Below, piece by piece: positions 1 to 7,887 of a stretch of 13,111 nucleotides of DNA. The stretch covers positions 264,946-278,056 of the forward strand of contig MU631319.1 of assembly GCA_026770615.1 (NCBI GenBank), given 5' to 3'. The stretch is from Pavlovales sp. CCMP2436. Lineage: Eukaryota; Haptophyta; Pavlovophyceae; Pavlovales. Under the pieces are notes generated by a model. That model was not told where the DNA came from, ran no database searches, and saw only the letters and a list, made by a program, of their open reading frames with translations. Numbering within the stretch: the stretch's first letter is position 1; every line of letters starts with the position of its first letter. The position numbers and the translations under genes are program-made.

Positions 1-1300
1 AAGGGGAACGTCATCTACGTCGTCGTCCTAAGAAAGTTAGTCATATGCATGTGTAAATGATTATGATCATTTAGTGCGTGTGCTTTAGGTAAGGTCATGT
101 GATGTTATCATTAAGGGGTTGGATATTTAAACATGAATTTGATTCGTGCGTGTACTATAGGGCCAGGGATAGTGACAAAGTCGGGTCAGGTTAAAGCTAA
201 GGCTATTAATACTAAATAGAATCAGGAGTAAGAGGGACATCTAATAGTATTAAAAATAATAGTATTCCAGTTATATCTAATATTAATCATTTATGTTTTG
301 AAGTGGAAGTGGGCCATAAAAGCACCTCCTCCTCCTCTTCCTCTAATTGGTCCTCCTCGGTTTTGTCGCCTTCAGCCACCCACACGCCCAGTGCGAGAAA
401 CAATTGAAATTGGGCGCCAGTGCCGCCCGCGCGCGCGAGCTGCGTTTTTTTTTTTTTTTTGCGCAGCCCGGAGTTGGGGGGGGGGGCGGATAAGCGTTTG
501 CGTTAGGGATGTGGGCAGGGAATATTTCAAATTGGGCGCACTGATGTGCGAGACCTGGCTCCAGCAGCAAGGGGCAATGTTAGATCTCGCGAGGTATGTG
601 ACAGCAGATTAATTCGAATCCGGACTGGGCCGAATCCGGGACAACTGCCAAAGAAGGCGCCCAACGCCCTTAACAATTCCATCATATCTCTATCGAGATG
701 CCTGGAGACTAGATTTGTAGGATAGAGAAGGGGCTATGATGGGTGTCACCTGCGCAAGTGATGCGCCATCTGCGGCAAATTCCACGCCATCGCGCATCAC
801 TGTAAACTGTAGACTGGTTTTTTTTTGTTTTTTTTTTTGCAACCGAGACCTGGCTCCAGCAGCGAGGGGTTATGCTAGCTCTCACCTGTGCAAGTGATGC
901 ACCATCTACTTATTTCATCTTATCAAGGGAGCGAAATAAGCATCCGCTACCGTGGGATTGTAGTTGGGGAAAATAGATCCGCTACCGTTAAAATAGACAA
1001 GAAAAAATAATTGCAAAGGGACCCTGGAGACAAGCTTCGTACAGTAGGATAACAGATTTGTCACTTGTGCAAGTGATGCGCCATCTGCCGTAATCCCATC
1101 CTATAATACGCAGTAGTCAATAGGATAAGATAGGCGAAGTAGGCTAGGCAAGGGGCTATGATGGGTATCACCTGTGCAAGCGATGCACCATCTGCGGCGA
1201 ATGCCACGCCATCGCGCGCAAGTGCCGCTGCGGTTACGATGTCAGCAACGCCCCCTCCCTCCTCCTCTGAACGCCTGAGTGGCGCGAGCATGAGACCGGG
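1..1300. repeat. Gene-free spacer with dispersed short repeats
   Basis: I see no supportable gene in this stretch. The first 300 bases are AT-rich, followed by a 16-base T run near 445-460 and an 11-base G run near 476-486. Two diverged copies of a roughly 70-bp repeat lie at about 733-803 and 1149-1220; both run from a motif GGGGCTATGATGGG to CCACGCCATCGCGC. Shorter relatives built around GTGCAAGTGATGC occur near 890 and 1068. A segment reading GAGACCTGGCTCCAGCAG recurs near 549, 846 and 1772, which links this spacer to the foldback element at 1647-1789. The short open frames on both strands here are proline/arginine-rich or CA-repeat translations and look like chance. Confidence 0.6.
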
Positions 1301-1309
1301 ACCACCTGA

Positions 1310-1645
1310 GTCACACACACACACGCACACATAGTTGCACACACGGTCACATAGATACACACACACGGTCACACACACACACACACACGCACAGTCGCAC
1401 ACACGGTCACATAGACACACACACACACGGTCACACACACACGCACGCACAGTCGCACACACGGTCACATAGACACACACACAGTCGCACACAGAGTCAC
1501 ATAGACAGAGTCGCAGTTAGTAAAATAGACACACACACAGTCGCACACACGGTCACATAGACACACACACAGTCGCACACAGAGTCACATAGACAGAGTC
1601 GCAGTTAGTAAAATAGACACACACACAGTCGCACACACGGTCATA
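1310..1645. repeat. CA-rich minisatellite with an 88-bp higher-order unit
   Basis: The stretch is built from short blocks such as CACACACGGTCACATAGA and CACACAGTCGCACACAGAG. On top of this lies a higher-order repeat: the unique marker AGTTAGTAAAATAGAC occurs at 1515 and again at 1603, and the surrounding sequence repeats with that 88-base period. Translations across it are Cys/Val/Asp repeats and are not real proteins. A shorter fragment of the same GGTCACATAGACAGTCGCA unit recurs at about 1800-1820 and 1905-1925, beyond the foldback element, so that element seems to sit inside the array. Confidence 0.75.
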
Positions 1646-1646
1646 T

Positions 1647-1789
1647 CTGCTGGAGCCAGAACTCTGTTCTTGGTGAATCCCCTGCCGGCAAGGGATTCAC
1701 CAAGAACTGATAAGTACTGTAAACTGTAAACTGGTTTTAACCAATTACAGTTTTATAGTTAGGTTGCAACCGAGACCTGGCTCCAGCAG
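1647..1789. mobile_element. Small foldback / MITE-like element inside the CA minisatellite
   Basis: The ends are perfect 13-bp inverted repeats, CTGCTGGAGCCAG at 1647-1659 and its complement at 1777-1789. Just inside the left end, 1666-1681 and 1692-1707 form a perfect 16-bp inverted repeat separated by ten bases. Those ten bases contain the self-complementary TGCCGGCA, so 1666-1707 is nearly one continuous palindrome. The array sequence GGTCACATAGAC lies on both sides, which fits insertion into the minisatellite. A related right-hand part (CTGTAAACTGTAGACTGG through CTGGCTCCAGCAG) lies at about 799-863. No coding capacity and no convincing target-site duplication were seen. Confidence 0.55.
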
Positions 1790-1945
1790 GACACACACAC
1801 GGTCACATAGACAGTCGCAGTGAGTCAAAATGTCAGCGACGCCTTCTCCCTTCTCCTCTGAACGCCTGAGTGGCGCGAGCATAAGACTAGAACCGTGAAC
1901 ACACACGGTCACATAGACAGTCGCATATACTGTCACTGTATACAG

Positions 1946-2716
1946 TCACACACACACATGTACAGAGACCCGCAGTGAGCCAAGACACGGCATACAAACC
2001 AAACCACGAACCGCGCGCCCCCTTCGAAGCCCGATCGGATCCACCCTGCACGTACCGCTCAGCCCGTCATCGAGCGCGTCCAGCATGGCGGCCAGGGCGA
2101 AGCTTGACTCGACAGCGAGGCGCGCGCAGCGGTCAGCCGAATCGAGGGCGGCTAGGGCGCCGCGCAGTCGCGCCGCGCCGCGGCCCCGCGAGAGCTCCGA
2201 CCACAGCGCGCGCCACTCGCGACGTGAGTCGCCGTCGGCGGCGTCGTCGACGTCGTCGTCGTCGTCATCCCTGGCGCCTTCCCGCTCAGCGAGCTCGCCG
2301 TCGTCGTTGGACGGCATGAGCTCGCTGAGCGCGGAGGAGACCCGTTCGCTCGACGCGATCCACGACCATATGTCGACAAAGGCCGTGTACGCGTCGTCGA
2401 CCCACGCGCCTGCGCCGTCGGCGGGGTGGAGGGCGCGCAGGTGGCTGTGGCGCAGCAGCTGGAGCAGCTCGCGCGCCGCTGGGCCGGCCGCAACGTGCGG
2501 CGACTGCAGCTGCCAGCGGATGCCGGCGCAGCGCGTGGCCACCCACACGCGGCCCGTCGCGACGCAAACGCAGAGCACTGGCGCGGAGTCGAGCTCGCCG
2601 ATGCTCTCGACGAGCGCGGCGCGGAGCTTGGCGCCGCCCCACGACGCGCGCTCGCGCCGGAGCGTCGGCGCGGCGTCCTCGAGGGACTCGCGCAGGCAGC
2701 TGACGAGGGCCTCCAT
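1946..2716 (-). CDS. Hypothetical acidic protein, unrecognised
   Basis: A 256-residue frame is read from the ATG at 2714-2716. An in-frame ATG at 2836 would add 40 residues, but that stretch is more AT-rich and looks like leader. The body has balanced hydrophobic and charged composition, with possible short helices (MEALVSCLRESLEDA at the start) and a Trp-containing segment VDIWSWIASSERV in the middle. An Asp-rich linker with six consecutive Asp residues is encoded by GTC/GAC triplets near 2245-2270. I recognise no family or catalytic motif. The last ~35 residues run into low-GC, CA-repeat DNA. A consensus-like donor (GCG|GTACGT, intron base 2055) suggests the true gene may splice there instead of reading on to the stop at 1946. 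The opposite-strand frame over the same DNA is Ser/Ala/Arg-rich and less protein-like. The gene is divergent from the 3059 gene. Confidence 0.5.
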   Translation of the reverse strand: MEALVSCLRESLEDAAPTLRRERASWGGAKLRAALVESIGELDSAPVLCVCVATGRVWVATRCAGIRWQLQSPHVAAGPAARELLQLLRHSHLRALHPADGAGAWVDDAYTAFVDIWSWIASSERVSSALSELMPSNDDGELAEREGARDDDDDDVDDAADGDSRREWRALWSELSRGRGAARLRGALAALDSADRCARLAVESSFALAAMLDALDDGLSGTCRVDPIGLRRGRAVRGLVCMPCLGSLRVSVHVCV

Positions 2717-3058
2717 CCTGCGGTCGCGACGAACGCCTTCTTGCTGGGCTCCCGAAGCGTTGCTCGGGTTCAATCTCAAAGTACCGCCAAAATCGTCATG
2801 GTTTTTAAATGCAGTTTCAAGGCGACGGGCTAACATCGCAAGAGGAAGAGTGACGGGAAGACAAGACGCGTAGGCGTCAGGTTATCGCTAACCGGTTTGC
2901 TCGCCGATGCCTCGCCGCAGACCTTCCGCGACCACGGCCGGATGTTATTCGGGTTAATTAAAGCAACTGCCGATCGTCGCGGATCGTCGTCGTGAGCGTG
3001 CTCGTTCCCGTCTCGGTGCGCTCGTCCCGTCTCGGTGCGCTCGTTCCGTCTCGGTGTC
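2717..3058. promoter_or_regulatory. Shared divergent intergenic region with a tandem GC-rich leader
   Basis: This 342-base gap separates two outward-facing genes and probably holds both promoters; I cannot point to a TATA box or defined element. Immediately before the plus-strand ATG, about 2996-3058 carries three near-copies of a 20-base unit (core CGTCTCGGTGCGCTCGT). This forms a pyrimidine-rich tandem leader. It may be transcribed 5' UTR. Confidence 0.35.
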
Positions 3059-3745
3059 ATGGCATTCCTTGCCATGCTCGCCGCCGCCGCCGTCGCGCTG
3101 CACCAGCCGGCCTTGCGCGTCTCGCTGCGCCAGCCGGCGCGCGTCTCGCGCGTGATCTGTGACGCGCGGGTGCGCGATTCGGCTATCCTCTGCGAGGGCA
3201 GCATTTGCGAGTATGTGGACGGCAAGGGGCGGCCGGCGCTCGGGCAGGTCCAGTCGAGCAAGGGGGAGTCGCGCTCGGCCAAGGGGGTAATGTATGACGT
3301 GCTCGGCCCAGAGGGGCGCCTTGCCGTCGTCCCCGCCAAGGCGATCCACATCGCCTTCCCGCCGTCAGCGACGTCCAGGGCACTCGCCAAGCCCGCCGAG
3401 GTTCTCAAAGACTTTTCGGCAGCGCTCAGCTGCAAGCCAGCCGAGCTAGGCTTTGACGTCGACCTGCTTGGGCTTGCCTGGGAGGCGTGCTTGGAGGACG
3501 ATGTGCCATCGCACACTGCGAAGCAGATTTTCGGGCAGATCGACGCGGCGCTCATGGAGGGCTCCGTGGCGCAGTACAAGGCGTACCTGTTGCTCGACTC
3601 TGACATCGGGCACGTCTTCTTCAGGACGCTGCACGCGACCGACTTCGCGCACCGCGAGTACAAGGTCAAGACGGCGAAGGAGGTGGCCGCGGGCAAGGAG
3701 CTCTGGTGCAAGGCGAACGGCGTCGCCGAGTTCTGTGCCGTCTGA
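3059..3745 (+). CDS. Putative plastid-targeted protein resembling the N-terminal region of RNase II-like exoribonucleases
   Basis: A single exon encodes 228 residues from the ATG at 3059. An upstream GTG at 3035 is less likely because the hydrophobic leader starts at the ATG. Residues 1-17 (MAFLAMLAAAAVALHQP) look like a signal peptide, followed by an Arg/Ser-rich, acid-poor stretch to about residue 35. That fits bipartite targeting to a secondary plastid. Residues ~45-95 could form a small beta domain (EYVDGKGRPALGQV, GRLAVVPAKAIHIAF). Residues ~130-205 contain LLGLAWEACLED, an IFGQIDAAL helix, QYKAYLLLDSDIGHVFFR and EYKVKTAKEV. The order resembles the non-catalytic N-terminal part of cyanobacterial/plastid RNase II. 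The RNB catalytic domain is absent: the frame stops at 3745 and no continuation is visible downstream. The family call is by pattern only; it may be a stand-alone relative, a duplicate fragment, or something else. Confidence 0.55.
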   Translation: MAFLAMLAAAAVALHQPALRVSLRQPARVSRVICDARVRDSAILCEGSICEYVDGKGRPALGQVQSSKGESRSAKGVMYDVLGPEGRLAVVPAKAIHIAFPPSATSRALAKPAEVLKDFSAALSCKPAELGFDVDLLGLAWEACLEDDVPSHTAKQIFGQIDAALMEGSVAQYKAYLLLDSDIGHVFFRTLHATDFAHREYKVKTAKEVAAGKELWCKANGVAEFCAV

Positions 3746-4220
3746 GCCTGAGCTACGAACTGGTCTTGTTTCATGGCGGATGTACATACCGGGGCCCCGC
3801 GACCGGCTGTCGGCGCGCGCGGCGGTCGCACCTTCCGTGCCGGCGGTGCATATGAACATATATATTTGAGTGGCTCGGCTGTATGTGCAACAGCTGAGGC
3901 GTTCACTCACAGAGAGGCGTGATCACTGCTCGACATTATCGATATACGCCAGACATAACTAGCCGGCTCTTAGGAAAGGCGTCACGTACGAAGAATATTC
4001 GTGGGCCAATTGGTACTCATGGTGGTAGTTACTGCTGAGCCGCTATATATATAGTTACTGAATTAGATATTATTAATTAGGAAAATAATTGCGTTGACTG
4101 CATCAGAATATGTATTATTGCCATCAAGGAAATCAAGTAATTTTAAATCTAACAGGAAATCTATAGATTAATTTCAAAGGTAACATGCATATTGGACTCA
4201 AGACAAATAAATATAGTATA
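3746..4220. other. Intergenic spacer, mostly AT-rich
   Basis: No gene is seen. The stretch follows the stop of the 3059 gene, becomes AT-rich after about 3850, and contains a partial copy of a TIR element end at 3963-3990, described separately. The 16-base motif TGCTGAGCCGCTATAT near 4035 recurs near 8374 in the mobile-element cluster. I could not identify a polyadenylation signal with confidence. Confidence 0.5.
3963..3990 (+). mobile_element. Partial left end of the CCGGCTCTTAG element family
   Basis: These 28 bases match the left end of the complete element at 7335-7489 at 26 positions, including the terminal CCGGCTCTTAG and the internal GGCGT-ACGTACG. I found no matching right end between here and 4900. 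This is most likely a truncated or decayed copy, or the right end has diverged beyond recognition. Confidence 0.5.
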
Positions 4221-4618
4221 GGGTCGAAAGCTGAATTAGTGGCGCGATTCCGCACTGGGAGGGGAAAAAGTGGTGGCCGGGACGAAGAAGTAGACATTGG
4301 TCACCCCTGCGCGCTAAGTGTTGATAGCTGATGTCGAATAGAGCCCTCCTCGACGGTCGGAGCCCACATCGTGTGCCTCTTAGGTGCCTTTAGGGTCGAC
4401 AGCATACTTAATGTAACTAACTTCTCAGCGTTCGGAAGCGAAAAGAAGGTCACGGTTCTCGACGTGGTGCCGCGGAGTTAGTTGCAGATTCGTGAATGGG
4501 TACAAATCTGCAACAAACTCTGCGGCACCACCTCCGGTTTCTGAATTGCTCCGGAGGATTTTCATCGAACTTTTTTCGAATTTTCCCCCGGACTGGCCAC
4601 TAATTCGGATTTTGACCC
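4221..4618. mobile_element. Non-autonomous TIR element, copy 1 (398 bp)
   Basis: The ends form imperfect terminal inverted repeats: GGGTCGAAAGCTGAATTAGT at the left, and GGGTCAAAATCCGAATTAGT reading inward from the right. A second, diverged copy spans 9560-10003 in the same orientation and aligns along its whole length. That two-copy match is the strongest evidence that this is one unit. An internal inverted repeat (4464-4491 with 4504-4531, 25 of 28 positions pairing) would form a large hairpin starting GTGGTGCCGCGGAG. There is no transposase. The 63-residue frame inside it is not supported as a gene. No clear target-site duplication is visible for this copy (TATA on the left, AGCT on the right). 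Confidence 0.7.
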
Positions 4619-4682
4619 AGCTTAATTATAATAAGGTTGTATACGCGGGTTTCTCGAACTCGAATTCTCTGCTCATTTCTTA

Positions 4683-4790
4683 ATGCCCGTCTATGTCGAC
4701 TCTACCACTATCTCAAGCGGCACTGCGCAGCCTACGGAGTCGAGGGCGCAAGGCCAAGGGGGTTACGGCTACGCCCTCGCCGCCAAATAA
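4683..4790 (+). CDS. Small open frame (35 aa), possible exon remnant
   Basis: An ATG at 4683 opens a 35-codon frame ending in TAA at 4788-4790, in a GC-rich island inside AT-rich DNA. The peptide starts MPVYVDSTTISSG and ends GYGYALAAK. An AT-rich stretch with AATAAA-like sequence follows directly. The composition is plausible for a protein, but the length is too short to decide. It could be a small gene, the last exon of a decayed gene, or chance. I do not recognise it. Confidence 0.2.
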   Translation: MPVYVDSTTISSGTAQPTESRAQGQGGYGYALAAK

Positions 4791-4913
4791 ATTGAATAAA
4801 ATAAATTGAAAGAATCAGGCCAGCCGTGGGCGTGAGCCGCGGCTGCCGGCGTAAAAGAAGGAAGCTATCTCTGCCCGGACGCGATTGTGCACGTGTCCAA
4901 GGTTCCAAGTCTG

Positions 4914-5666
4914 CTGGCTCTTAGAATATCTCGCAAATTGAAAGGCCTACGGTAGGCCCTCGGAAGTGCCTCGCGCCGGAGGCCCTTTCTGCCCGCGAAG
5001 ATTTTTGTGGGCCCATTTCCGTTTTTAGCTATTTTATTAAGGCCCGCATTTTCTTTCCCGCATTTCACTCGCGCACCCCCGCGCTTACTAATTTCCTGTG
5101 CGCCCAGGCACCGCAGCTACGTGCGCACACTATATACATATCGAGAATATACGTCTATATTAATAAAAATAAATAGTTAGTATTATAATTAACTTCGAAG
5201 TTATTAGCTCACAAATAAAAAATAAAAATGGCCAACTTGGTCATAACTCCTCCAGCGAACAGCTCCATTGGCTCTGAAAATTTGAGGGAGTGTTGACTAG
5301 AGCCGTGCACATCTTTTAAGCCTGCAAACCCACGCGCTGCACGCAGGCCGGCTGCCATAATCTGCGCGCGCGTGCTAGTCGGTGTGGTTGACGTAGTCGG
5401 CGCGTAGTAGTCGGCGTAGTTGGTGGGTAGTCGGCGTAGTCGGCGTAGTTGTGCGTGCAACTTCTAATCTTGTTTATTATAGAATAATATACAAACGGCG
5501 TACGCGCGCGCCGAACTATTAACTCGCTCGCTCAGGCCCAGGGCGGCCTCACGAAGAACTTAAATGGCCAGGACGGGGAACGTGTTAGCCCACGCGGCGG
5601 GCCTCCGACGGCCCAGCCCCCCTTGATATTCTTCCTGTACGATGCGCAAGTTACTCTAAGAACCGG
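4914..5666. mobile_element. Non-autonomous TIR element with 8-bp target-site duplication (753 bp)
   Basis: The left end reads CTGGCTCTTAGAATATCTCGC. The right end read inward is CCGGTTCTTAGAGTAACTTGC, so the TIRs pair at about 16 of 21 positions. The element is flanked by an exact 8-bp direct repeat CAAGTCTG (4906-4913 and 5667-5674). The same terminal motif and an independent 8-bp duplication occur at 7335-7489, which supports both calls. Eight-base duplications are typical of the hAT superfamily, but no transposase is encoded, so the superfamily is inferred. The interior holds AT-rich DNA, a 9-base tandem repeat (5385-5450) and no convincing gene. Confidence 0.65.
5385..5455. repeat. GTAGTCGGC tandem repeat
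   Basis: The nonamer GTAGTCGGC and close variants (GTAGTTGGTGG, GTAGTTGTGCG) repeat about seven times. The repeat lies inside the 753-bp TIR element. The minus-strand frame over it (Asp/Tyr/Ala/Thr/Pro-rich) is an artefact of the repeat. Confidence 0.65.
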
Positions 5667-5732
5667 CAAGTCTGATGGCGCAATAAAAAGATTCTAACTT
5701 ATAAGCCCAAGCGGCGACCGAATTACTTAGTA

Positions 5733-6854
5733 TTAAACTAGCTCGCGTTGGTCGGGGCTTCGAGCGTCGGTAAATATAGCCTCCGCCGTGCCGTTTGCGC
5801 CTCTGCCGTAGTCTATGCCGCCATCCTCGTCGACAAAGCTCTGGAATGGGCGGTGCTCATGCGCATCAACGCCCTCCACGCGCTTGGCAAACGGCGCCTC
5901 CTCCCGGACTAGCGTGGCTTCTCTGGCGAACACGTTAACGAGCATGGATCCACAGATCACGACCGCGCCCACCACGCTACTCGCCTGTACCGGCGCGGGT
6001 ACGAGCGTCGCCTGGAAGACGAAGGCGAAGAGGACTTCAAACGTCCGCAGGGGTGCTGTGACTGCCGCCTTCTCACGCTGCATCCCCCAAGTGAGCACGA
6101 CTTGCGTGGCAAAGCCGAATAGGCCGATCAACACCAATCGCACACCCTGGCTCGCTGTCGGCGTGCGCCAGCTTTCACCGGTGGCGACTACAAAAATGGG
6201 AGCGAGAAGCGCCTGCGCGACGCCCTGGGAGAGGATGACCGAAGGGATCGGCGTCGCTACTTGCGAGCCGAGCCAGCGCAGGGACACAAAGGAGGCGCCC
6301 GCGAAAAGTGTCCCTGTGAGCGCGTAGACCACTCCAAGGATTCGCTGCGCTTCCCCCGTAGGGTCAGCCACTACCGATGGGGCACGCTGAGCCGCCTCGG
6401 AGCCATCGTAGAGCATGTCAGGCCGGAGCATGATTGCCACGCCCAGGAGCCCGCCGAGCGCGCAGATGAACTCGATGGGACGCCAGCGCTCGCCTAGCAG
6501 GCACCACGCCATCAGGCCAGCCCACAGCGACGCGGTCTGCGCAAGCGTGGCTTGGTCGCCGAGTGGTAGTAGAGCTATCGCCGAGAAGATGAATGCAAGG
6601 GCGCAAAACCCCGCGATGCCTCTGAGGCCGTTCATCCGCATATGCACAGCCTCCCTCCCCGCAAATTCGCGCACGGGTACGCCCAGCCAGGCGAGCGCGG
6701 CGAGGCAGCACAGTCCCAACACAATTCCGCGCCAGAAGATCAGCTGGAAGATGCCACACCCGCCCTCAAGCATGATCGTCTTGACGCATAGCGCCTGTAT
6801 GGAGAAGCCGAGCGCCGAGGCCACAATGGCGAGGAGCGGGGCGGCGTGATGCAT
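5733..6854 (-). CDS. EamA/DMT-superfamily transporter, SLC35G-like
   Basis: A single-exon membrane transporter of 373 residues. The start is the ATG at 6852-6854; no ATG lies between it and an in-frame TAG at 6957-6959, so the 5' end is well bounded. About ten hydrophobic segments are arranged as two EamA repeats (roughly residues 5-145 and 165-305), separated by a hydrophilic loop containing GSEAAQRAPSVVADPTGEAQ. Family-typical features in the first repeat are an FWRG element, then RMNGLRGIAGF, LPLGDQATLAQTASLWAGL, and LLGERWRPIEF followed by a GLLGVAIMLRPDML helix. The second repeat has the equivalent GFATQVVLTWGMQREKAAVT. The last ~65 residues form an acidic, cytosol-type tail. Members move nucleotide sugars, amino acids, acyl-carnitine or other metabolites across plasma or organelle membranes; the substrate cannot be read from the sequence. 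No clear targeting leader is seen. It stands alone between mobile elements. Confidence 0.88.
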   Translation of the reverse strand: MHHAAPLLAIVASALGFSIQALCVKTIMLEGGCGIFQLIFWRGIVLGLCCLAALAWLGVPVREFAGREAVHMRMNGLRGIAGFCALAFIFSAIALLPLGDQATLAQTASLWAGLMAWCLLGERWRPIEFICALGGLLGVAIMLRPDMLYDGSEAAQRAPSVVADPTGEAQRILGVVYALTGTLFAGASFVSLRWLGSQVATPIPSVILSQGVAQALLAPIFVVATGESWRTPTASQGVRLVLIGLFGFATQVVLTWGMQREKAAVTAPLRTFEVLFAFVFQATLVPAPVQASSVVGAVVICGSMLVNVFAREATLVREEAPFAKRVEGVDAHEHRPFQSFVDEDGGIDYGRGANGTAEAIFTDARSPDQRELV

Positions 6855-6937
6855 CACTTCTTTGGGAGTGCACACTGGGAAGCGGCGGCTGCCGCGCTCG
6901 TGCAGCTGCGCTCGTATGAGTGCGGCGACAAGCCTGA

Positions 6938-6998
6938 CACGTGTGAGTGCAGCTTTCTAGCGTGGCTAGTCTTTCACGTGTGAGTGCAGCTTGCTAGC
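6938..6998 (-). promoter_or_regulatory. Direct repeat with CACGTG cores upstream of the transporter gene
   Basis: A 24-base sequence starting CACGTGTGAGTGCAGCTT occurs at 6938-6961 and again at 6975-6998 with one mismatch, a spacing of 37 bases. Each copy contains the palindrome CACGTG, the core recognised by bHLH and bZIP factors in many eukaryotes. The copies lie about 85-145 bases upstream of the transporter ATG (on the minus strand). A role as paired transcription-factor sites is inferred; they could also be a simple local duplication. Confidence 0.35.
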
Positions 6999-7009
6999 CT
7001 TGCTCAGGT

Positions 7010-7326
7010 AGCAGACGGCCTGCTCGACGTTTTTGCACGCACACGAACGTTCTCGCGGATCCATGGCCATCACTTTTTTTTAACTCACTTTTTTAAAAAC
7101 TACGATCATCATTTCAAACTACGGTCGGAGGCCATGCATGGTCGAGCGGACGTGGGACGGTATCCGTAAGGTCCCTTGATCCGAGTGTTTCTCAACGCTT
7201 GGGTCCGCTGGAGACCTGTCAGGGGACGGACGTATTTCTATATATTTACGCACGGACGCGAGCCGGTGGGCGCGACCTGCGGCGACAGGCGCAATCGCGA
7301 GCTGCGGTGCGAGAGCGGCTCGGCTG
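7010..7326. other. Intergenic spacer, no gene seen
   Basis: I see no supportable gene between the transporter upstream repeat and the TIR element at 7335. Short frames on both strands lack protein-like composition. An A/T-rich patch lies near 7070-7110 and the remainder is GC-rich. Confidence 0.5.
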
Positions 7327-7334
7327 CGCGGCGG

Positions 7335-7489
7335 CCGGCTCTTAGAAAAGGCGTAACGTACGGGGATTATCCGCGGTATCCGTGGGGCCCCGTGGGCCCC
7401 CGGGCTATGTGACAAGTTAGTTATATGTTAGTCACATAGGCGCCTCCGGCGGGGCCCCCGGGGGCCCTGCGGGGCTTTCTAAGAGCCGG
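7335..7489. mobile_element. 155-bp MITE with 8-bp target-site duplication
   Basis: The terminal inverted repeats are CCGGCTCTTAGAAA at both ends (14 bp perfect). An 8-bp direct repeat CGCGGCGG flanks it at 7327-7334 and 7490-7497. Most of the interior folds back: 7405-7413 (CTATGTGAC) pairs with 7431-7439, and GC-rich arms rich in GGGCCCC lie on both sides. The terminal motif is shared with the elements at 4914-5666 and 3963-3990, so this is a family. The 8-bp duplication is hAT-like. The duplication is GC-simple sequence, so on its own it would be weak. Confidence 0.75.
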
Positions 7490-7887
7490 CGCGGCGGCGA
7501 CCGGCGAGCGAGCAGTGCGGGTGCCGAGCGGTTAGGCTGCTTGGCTACGAGCGGCGAGGCTACTTGGCTGGTAGCGGCGAGTGCTTTGTGGCGCCTTCAA
7601 GCGTTTACAGCCGAGTGCGCCGCGAAAAAAAAATCACATTGCAGAAAAAAAATGGCAGAAAATCAGCTTTGTCGCGCAAGGCACCTGTAATTTGTTTTTA
7701 TCCCTTGAACGCTCGGGTTCGGGAGACTCATCCTGGGGAGTATATATTTATGACAGGGGTTCAAGCTGGCGTCTGACTGTTCTGAATGTTGTGCTGGTCT
7801 GAGCGCTGCGTCGCCCATTGCCTGCTGCGTGCCTTAGTCGGCTGCGCTGGCTTGGGCGCCACCGCGCGTGCCGATGGATTTCCGGTA

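Larger units (their letters stand above)
1237..1888. repeat. Diverged 60-bp repeat pair flanking the CA minisatellite
   Basis: A block at about 1237-1295 reappears in the same orientation at about 1829-1888. Both contain the motif CTGAACGCCTGAGTGGCGCG, preceded by a pyrimidine run and followed by an AGCAT-AGAC segment. The two copies bracket the CA-rich minisatellite and the foldback element, so the whole block may have arisen by segmental duplication or be two ends of one decayed mobile element. No coding content is supported. Confidence 0.55.

Noticed and set aside
1061..1492. A 143-codon minus-strand frame over the CA array
   Set aside because: More than half of it is a Cys/Val/Asp repeat from the microsatellite, with no independent support.
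1310..1645. Regularly repeated units suggestive of a CRISPR array
   Set aside because: The units are CA-rich minisatellite with variable length and no unique spacers. The context is eukaryotic and no cas genes are present.
2085..2873. A 262-codon plus-strand open frame overlapping the acidic protein gene
   Set aside because: Its translation is dominated by Ser, Ala and Arg and lacks hydrophobic patterning. It is best explained as the antisense shadow of the GC-rich minus-strand gene, which has a more protein-like composition.
2830..3906. A 358-codon minus-strand open frame opposite the RNase II-like gene
   Set aside because: It is Ser/Ala/Arg/Thr-rich without domain pattern and runs through the intergenic tandem leader. 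The plus-strand frame has a clear leader peptide and structured segments.
7519..7600. tRNA-Leu/Ser-like start (GGTGCCGAGCGGTTAGGC)
   Set aside because: It resembles an A box, but no anticodon stem, B box (GGTTCGA-type) or closing acceptor stem follows at a suitable distance.
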